Of a stretch of 59,145 nucleotides of DNA, positions 53,901 through 59,145 are shown piece after piece. The position numbers were made by a program, and so were the translations under genes. The notes under the pieces are model-generated. The model had not been told where the DNA came from. It ran no database searches and worked only from the letters and a program-made list of their open reading frames with translations. Every line of letters begins with the position of its first letter. Position 1 is the first letter of the stretch. Source of the DNA: Pelagophyceae sp. CCMP2097 (lineage: Eukaryota; Sar; Pelagophyceae); the NCBI GenBank assembly GCA_026770575.1, contig MU657230.1, positions 152,480 to 211,624 on the forward strand, read 5' to 3'.

Positions 53901-54866
53901 CGTTCAACGCGACGCGCGGGGTGACCAGGGCAAACCGGAAACGCGGCCTCTAAAAAGGCATCTCCTTCTCGAAGGGCGCATTTTGCGGCTTGAAAAATTA
54001 GAGGGCCCATTTCGAGGGCCCTTGGACGGTCCCATGTGGTTTTTGAGGGTCCGACGCCCTTAGGTTCCGTGGCGCACGCGCTGGACGGCATGCACCGACC
54101 CAAAGGCGGCCCTCAGCAGGTCCTCGAGGGTTTGGCGAGGACGGTCCTGCAAGCGGGCGGCCACATTTTTCTGAACGCGGGCGAGACAAAAGTCTTCACC
54201 GGCGAGCAATCTTCGGGTGTTGAATGTGCCGGCGCGCGGCGCGCGACGATCCTGTCTCGCAAGGGCGTCATCGTCGCGGTGGACGCGGCGGCGGCGGCGG
54301 GCGTACTCTCAGCGGTCGCCGACAAAGACAACAAGGAGGTTGCGCCGCTGGCGGCGCGTCTTGTGCGCACGTTGATCGTGTTCAAGGGCAGCTGCGCGAC
54401 TCTCAACGTCCCCAAGGGCATCCCCATCCTCTGGCAGTCTTGCGCGCGCCAGCCCGCCGTTTCCGCAGAGGCGTTCGAGTGGCTGAAGTGCACCTTTCGC
54501 GACGACGGCGAAGACTGCACTTGTGTCGTGGAGACTGGCGAATCGGCACCCAAGGACTGGGTCTTGGCCAAACTGGCCAAACTCTTCCCGAGCACGGCGA
54601 ACAACGCCGCGTACGTCGCGTCGCAAAAGGTCGCTTCGAGGGGCAACTCGCACGTTCCGGGGCGGTTCGGAGCGTTGGGCGCGACGCCGTTCCTGGCTGG
54701 GGTGGACAACGTATTTTTAGCGACGGAAGACACCGCAGCAGTCTCAAATGCTGCTGGCGCCTTAGCCGGCGGCTGGCTCGCCGCGCACGCGGCGTTGGGC
54801 TACGATGCGTTCGACGTGGCAGAGGGTCGGAGGAATTTGGCGAGCGAGGTGCGGAATCTGGCCTGA
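50966..54866 (+). CDS. FAD-dependent oxidoreductase, PYROXD2/carotenoid-isomerase type
   Basis: Exons 50966-51580, 51710-51992 and 54064-54866 join in frame to 566 residues (ATG to TGA); donors GTGCGT and GTAAAA, acceptors CTAG and TTAG. Residues 8-34 are a hydrophobic N-terminal segment followed by a lysine-rich patch, a possible signal anchor. A Rossmann FAD-binding loop, VVGAGLRGLYPAALLAKCG, covers 75-93 with GxGxxG at 77-82 and an acidic VLESS second strand. Exon 3 has the family's KGGPQQVLEGLA ... GGHIFLNAGETKV segment and a C-terminal cofactor-closing region (NVFLATEDTAAVSNAAGALA). Length fits PYROXD2, phytoene-desaturase and carotenoid-isomerase relatives; the substrate cannot be told. 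Intron 2 (51993-54063) is minisatellite and carries a 208 bp mobile element. Confidence 0.85.
52553..52612 (+). repeat. 12 bp array GCGACGGTCCTC
   Basis: Five contiguous units in the oxidoreductase intron. Copy-to-copy identity is almost perfect. Confidence 0.88.
52961..53168 (+). mobile_element. 208 bp GAGCAGGGG-ended element, copy 2
   Basis: GGAGCAGGGGCGG at the left, GCTGCTCC at the right. It is one base shorter than copy 1 at 40018-40226, same orientation and colinear throughout. It lies inside an intron. Confidence 0.72.
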
Positions 54867-55675
54867 CCACCAACGTCGCAGCCACGGCGCTCGCAAAAAC
54901 GCGCCCAACGACGCCGACCCCGCCGCCCTCGTAAAGCATGCGTCGCCGTGGGGCCGGCCGCTCTCGTAATGCATGCCTCGAAGCGGGGCTGCGGCTCGCC
55001 TTGGCCTGGGAAGTTGGATGCTGGGATTCATTTGCTCCCACCGAGCCCCCGGGATTTCTTACGGGATGCCATATGAGCCCGCGACCGGGATTTCGTACGG
55101 GACTCGCTTGGGCCCGCGACCATCCGAAGACTGGCATCCTTTCCCGGGTCCTTGAACATCTCTCCAGAAGGGCCCTTCCTCTTTGGCGGTCGCTTGCATG
55201 GCTGCAGGATCACTTGCGAGGCCGCTTTTGAAGGGCCCTATCAAGCCGCCACGCGCGGTTCTTTGCAATCCCTGTTTGCCAGGGGTCTTGGTTTTCTGAT
55301 GGCTCGTTCATCGCAAACGTTGCGTGCTACAAGTCCACGTCTCGGCTTGCCCAAATGCCATTCCTTGACGCCCCGGGTTTCCTGGAAACCCGCAGTGGAG
55401 AGCTCGCCACCTAGACGAACCCGCGACCGTCCGACGGCTCCGGCGATGTGCGCGGCGGCCCGAGCGGCTCGAGGGGCCTCGGTGGACGTCGCGCCGCGAG
55501 CAGTCGGCGCCGCGCGCCCCGGCGACGTCGAGCCCGCGAAGCCGGCGCGAACCGAAACGCCTTTTGAGTCAGCAGCGCAGCACTGGGCTGCACTTTACGG
55601 TATTGTAGGGCTTCGCCCAAGGTGGTTGAAGATTTGATGAAGTGTCTTGGTTGTTGGGCCTTTCAACTACTTGGG
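54867..55675. other. Intergenic, no gene seen
   Basis: Downstream of the oxidoreductase. A GGGATTTC(T)TACGGGA word repeats near 55050-55100. An open frame at 55152-55637 has no recognisable motif. Confidence 0.5.
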
Positions 55676-55879
55676 GTCGTAGGAATTCCTTAGGCGGGTG
55701 TTGTGTGTTGGGACTACAAAGCAGACTGAGAGTGCGGAGCACGACTCCCCCTGGGGCGCGGGCATCCAGGTGGACAGAGGGCGTTTTTAAATGAAGGCCC
55801 GGGTCCTTTACAATATTCAGACTTAACGCTGGCTCCGCCGCCGACGGCCGGCTGCGCCGGCCGTCGGCCGGCAGTCGCC
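55676..55879 (+). repeat. Dispersed repeat A, copy 2
   Basis: Second copy of 7084-7295 (GTCGTAGGAATTCCT start, CCTTTACAATATTCAGACT inside, CGGCCGGC palindrome at the end). Confidence 0.8.
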
Positions 55880-55939
55880 TTTTTGCCCTGGGGCCTGACA
55901 CCGGGGTGGGCGTTTCGCAGAGGGAGAGGCCGCACGATT

Positions 55940-56070
55940 TATCAGGACCCGGACCCGGACCCACATCTGGGTCGACCCGGACCCGGACCTGGACCCCACC
56001 CCGGATGGGCGGACCCGAGACCCGGACCCTACCTCGGGTTATCGCGGGTCCGGGTCCGGACCCGGACCCT
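55940..56070 (+). repeat. GGACCC / GGGTCC simple-repeat tract
   Basis: Imperfect hexamers GGACCC. It abuts, and seems to have overrun, the SEL1-repeat remnant that ends near 56075 on the minus strand. Confidence 0.85.
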
Positions 56071-56249
56071 TTTGCTGCCCTGTTCCGGACGACCCTGCGC
56101 CCCGGCGAGCCGGAACCACTTCGCGGCTTCGTCGTACGACTGCGCCACGCCCTTGCCGTCGTAGACATGTTGCCGAGATTGTGCTGCGCAACGGGGTATC
56201 CTTGCTCGGCTGCGCGCCGGAGCCGCTGCGCGGCGGTCTTGTAGTCCAT
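56070..56249 (-). pseudogene. SEL1-repeat fragment
   Basis: One and a half SEL1 units: RLRRAAEQGYPVAQHNLGN, then after a one-base frame change DGKGVAQSYDEAAKWFRLAG. It ends where the GGACCC tract begins. A truncated copy of the family seen at 34007-35021. Confidence 0.75.
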
Positions 56250-56518
56250 CTTGGCGACTCTCCTCTCCCTGCCTCACACGAGGGCTTAGGCCGCTGGACC
56301 GGAGGAGGCTCCCTACGGACCGCGGCGGGCCCCTAGCCTGGTACTGCCCGGCCTCGCTTTCCGGTCCGGTCTTCCAAGCGACGCCCCTTGTTTGAAGCGA
56401 GGTCCCTTCTTGAGAGTCCGACTGCTGAGGCTTTATGGGCGCACTGCGAGGATGGGGGCAGTCTTTGTCCGCTCAAAATCGTGCGTCGCATCGACCAGTC
56501 GGCGAGGAGGGTCGATGC

Positions 56519-56840
56519 TCATGTCGGTGGACCGGAGCGCGCGGCCGCGAGGTGCGCCTCGAGGACTTCGACGTGCGCCACGGCGCCGGTCACCCCATTG
56601 GCCGCGGCACGCTGGTAGAGGCGCAGCGCCTCGTCGAGGTCCCGCGGCACGCCGTCGCCGTTTTGATAACTTACGCCGAGGTTGTAGAGCGCGTTCGGCA
56701 GGCCCTGCGCCGCGGCGAGCCGGAACCACCGCACGGCCTCGTCGTACGACTGCGCCACGCCCTTGCCGCGCAGGCCGAGATTGCACTGAGCGACATAATG
56801 TCCTTGCTCGGCCGCGCGCCGGTACTGAACCACTCAGAAG
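56519..56840 (-). pseudogene. SEL1-repeat C-terminal fragment
   Basis: Three SEL1 units (YRRAAEQGHYVAQCNLG, GKGVAQSYDEAVRWFRLAA, NGDGVPRDLDEALRLYQRAA) and a natural-looking C-terminus with a stop at 56519. The first unit lacks about three residues between NLG and GKG. No start codon or MYND finger is found upstream, so it is a remnant or a lone 3' exon. Confidence 0.75.
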
Positions 56841-59145
56841 GACAATCGAAACGTCGAGTGTTAACGTCGATCAATTCTGGCAGTATGTGTCTCCTCGACG
56901 ACAGCCTCCCGCGACCCAGATTTTTCGTGCATCGCTCGGGGCGGGTCATGCGATTGCGCTGCCGGAAAAGCCTGATTTTAGCGCACCTCTGGGCGCCGCT
57001 GGCCCTGAATGACCGCCTCGCGCAGCCCCCAAAACGCCGCCACAAAGGCGCGCGCGGCCCAAATGCCAATGTTTTGCGGGCGCTCACACTCCTCCAGAGA
57101 GACGAACGCAGGTCCCCAAGCTCAGACCGCGCGCGCACCTCCTTCCCGTCGAACCAGCTCCCAGACGTCAAACTGTTAGGCCGAAACAAACGTGTGGTGG
57201 CTCCGAGCAAGGTTCAACGACACAGGTGGTGAGAAAACCACTTGATCCAAGAGGACAGAAACTCAAGGAGCGGCTATTGACATGAAAATAAGACACCATC
57301 TGTCACAGACGTATGCCCTGGCCAAAGTTAATTCCGGTCCCAGTACCAGGAGCCAGTTAAGAAAAGTGTATATAAGCACATCCCAGGTGGGTGGCTTTCT
57401 CGGCAAATTTCGGTCGATACTATCGACGGAAGTCCCGGCAAATACCGACTGAGAATCGACGATATTCGACTTTTTGCAACGTAAATATCTCAACGAAGGC
57501 AAATTGAGGATTTTATCAAATCTTTATTGAGAAAATTTGCAAAAACAAACATAAATAAGATTTGATTAAATCTTAAAGTTGCCTTTATTGAGATATTAAA
57601 GTTGAGAAACATGGTATTTTCAATAATTTATCGGCAAATATCGAAGAAAGTCACGGTAAATATCGACGATTATCGTTTCGGCAAAAAATCCCGGCAAATA
57701 TCGATCGACTCTACATGTATGCATAGGTGCCGTTGAACCTTGATATTGGCTCGTGGATGGTCTTGGAACATTCCGGAGAAGGCCTCGGAGAGCTAACTCC
57801 ACGGAGGTGGGCCGCGCGCCATGCACTAGCTGCGGACCCGAGGGCTGTGCATCCTGCTGGCGCGGTATCAGATGCGCGGGGCCGCGAAAGGGGAGCCTCT
57901 GGAGTGCGCGAGAACGCAGCGAACAAGTGAGTCAACAATACTGCTTGATGCCGTGGGTCCGCGCCACGCGACGCGCGAACTTAACCTCCCCAATTTAGCG
58001 TAGCGACCTGGCCAAGTGGCATCACTACGTGCTCCGCCGGTCAAAACGCCGGCGCTCGTCGAATATATCGAGAGACCAGCCCTCCGCGCGGCCACTCCGC
58101 GTGGGTAACAAGTCGCCGGACGGAGTCTATTTTAGAGCTAAAGGCGGCTGCCACACCGAAGTATAACACCCTACCGACGCGCTGCCGCACTCGCAGCTTC
58201 GGTCTCGTCGAAATTGCCGTTGGGCACACTATCTTGCGTGGCCGTCACAAAAACCCATTCTTGGACCGTCTCTGCGCGCGAGTTTAACCTCCCCAATTTT
58301 AGGTCATGTCTCGGATCGGGTACTCACGCGGGCGCCTGCAAAAGGGCGGCGTCAAACTCGACCGTTTTGCTCCTTTATGCTGCTACGAAGACGCAGCGTG
58401 CCACTTTTTTTTTTTTAAGTCGCTGGAATTGAGGTTTTAGCGCCCGAGACTTGGCCCATAGGGTCAGTGCACCACCCCGAGGGCATCGCCATCGAGGGAC
58501 GCGCCTCCAACGTCGGGTTCGATGGATAGCAAAACAGCCAAAAAGTCAATAAGGACCTAAAAGATTTTATTAAGTCCTAGTTATGCTCCTCAAGCTCAAA
58601 AGAGTGTGTTCTAAAGCAAGCCCCTGTGACGCGATGGCGATTCGGAATGACGCGCGCCTTCATACAGTGAGGCAGTGGGACCACGGCGTTGCCCATTGCA
58701 GGGCCAAAGCGCGTCCTACAGCCCAGTTTAGTTCAAAAAGTCTCGATGCCCAAGGATTTGGTGTCTCTTTACCAAAACCAATGATCTAAATAGGCCCGAA
58801 TCCTTGCAACGGGGATTTCGCGTCGACGGGTGGTGCTTAGGGGTGTTGAAAACGGGGCGGGTCGACGCGCGGTGGCGTCTATTTGGGCCTGATAAAAAAA
58901 GGGTGGAGCCATCGGCCGTCATCGCGGCGCTGTAGGCGCTCAAGCTGGGGCGCGCGTAGGGGACCTCAGTGTCTCTCGGAGCGCTTCCCGCGAGGGCGGT
59001 CGCGGCTGATTCGACGGCGCGGCCGACACCACCCGACACTCGCACCGTCCCTGGCGCGCAGCCCCGGCGCGCAGCCCCGTAGTCGCGCGGGCGGGCGCGA
59101 AATCGCCGTGGCAAGGAATGGGGCCGATGGGCCCGGGCTCCTAGG
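56841..59145. other. Gene-poor right end
   Basis: No supported gene. An AT-rich palindromic block lies at 57395-57715. CCTCCCCAATTTTAG or similar occurs at 57986 and 58288, each after GCGCGA(A/G)(C/T)TTAAC, a short direct repeat 302 bp apart. Confidence 0.5.
57395..57715. repeat. AT-rich nested palindrome
   Basis: The inner arms TAAATATCTCAA...GAAGGCAA and TTGCCTTTATTGAGATATTAA pair around ATCAAATCTT/AAGATTTGAT. Outer arms share CGGCAAATA and ATCGACGAT words. It looks like a foldback element with decayed outer arms. Confidence 0.55.

Larger units (their letters stand above)
51993..54063 (+). other. Oxidoreductase intron 2, repeat-filled
   Basis: About 2.07 kb of GACGGTCC/CGAGACGG words with a 12 bp array at 52553-52612 and the element at 52961-53168. 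The 503-residue minus-strand frame across it is spurious. Confidence 0.8.

Noticed and set aside
52396..53907. A 503-codon minus-strand frame
   Set aside because: Lies wholly in the oxidoreductase intron and is made of tandem repeats and a mobile element.

Overview
The window looks like nuclear DNA of a GC-rich microalga. My best guess is a pelagophyte-type stramenopile, inferred from protein families and intron style; no marker proves it. Evidence for a eukaryote: at least seven loci are split by spliceosomal introns (many 5' splice sites read GTGCGT); tRNA genes lack an encoded CCA; one tRNA has an anticodon-loop intron; one is a eukaryotic initiator; several have A34 anticodons (AAG, AGG, AGC, ACG). 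Proteins include SGT1, a GRAM-VASt-membrane lipid-transfer type protein, BTB-Kelch, WD40, WW and MYND-SEL1 proteins.

Layout. 1-4976: no confident gene; tandem and GGGTCGGG-type repeats. 4977-6555: a same-strand array of 15 tRNA genes plus one decayed copy. 6556-12630: repeats, one possible coding stretch near 7660-7960. 12637-15440 (minus): a BTB-Kelch gene cut in two by a 1.17 kb inverted-repeat element. 15534-22761 (plus): a complete ten-exon SGT1 gene whose two largest introns are made of short-period minisatellites and hold a 70 bp assembly gap. 22762-31990: gene-poor, rich in inverted-repeat elements and a multi-hairpin repeat. 31993-33158 (minus): a five-exon WW-domain gene. 34007-35021 (plus): a MYND-SEL1 gene with several frameshifts. 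35920-37068 (minus): an intronless WD40 gene. 38978-39617 (plus): a three-exon small basic protein. 41563-46545 (minus): GRAM-VASt-TM gene with a 2.8 kb repeat-filled intron, 5' end unresolved. 47332-48319 (plus): an unrecognised coiled-coil gene with very short exons. 50966-54866 (plus): a three-exon FAD-dependent oxidoreductase. 55.9-56.9 kb (minus): two SEL1-repeat remnants. The rest to 59145 shows only repeats.

How it fits together. These are ordinary housekeeping or expanded-family nuclear genes, not a pathway cluster. The unusual parts are the dense tRNA array with few Pol III terminators between genes, and introns and intergenic DNA dominated by minisatellites, many with a 13 bp unit. 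Because 13 is not a multiple of 3 and the units lack stops, these tracts create long spurious open frames on both strands. I did not annotate those.
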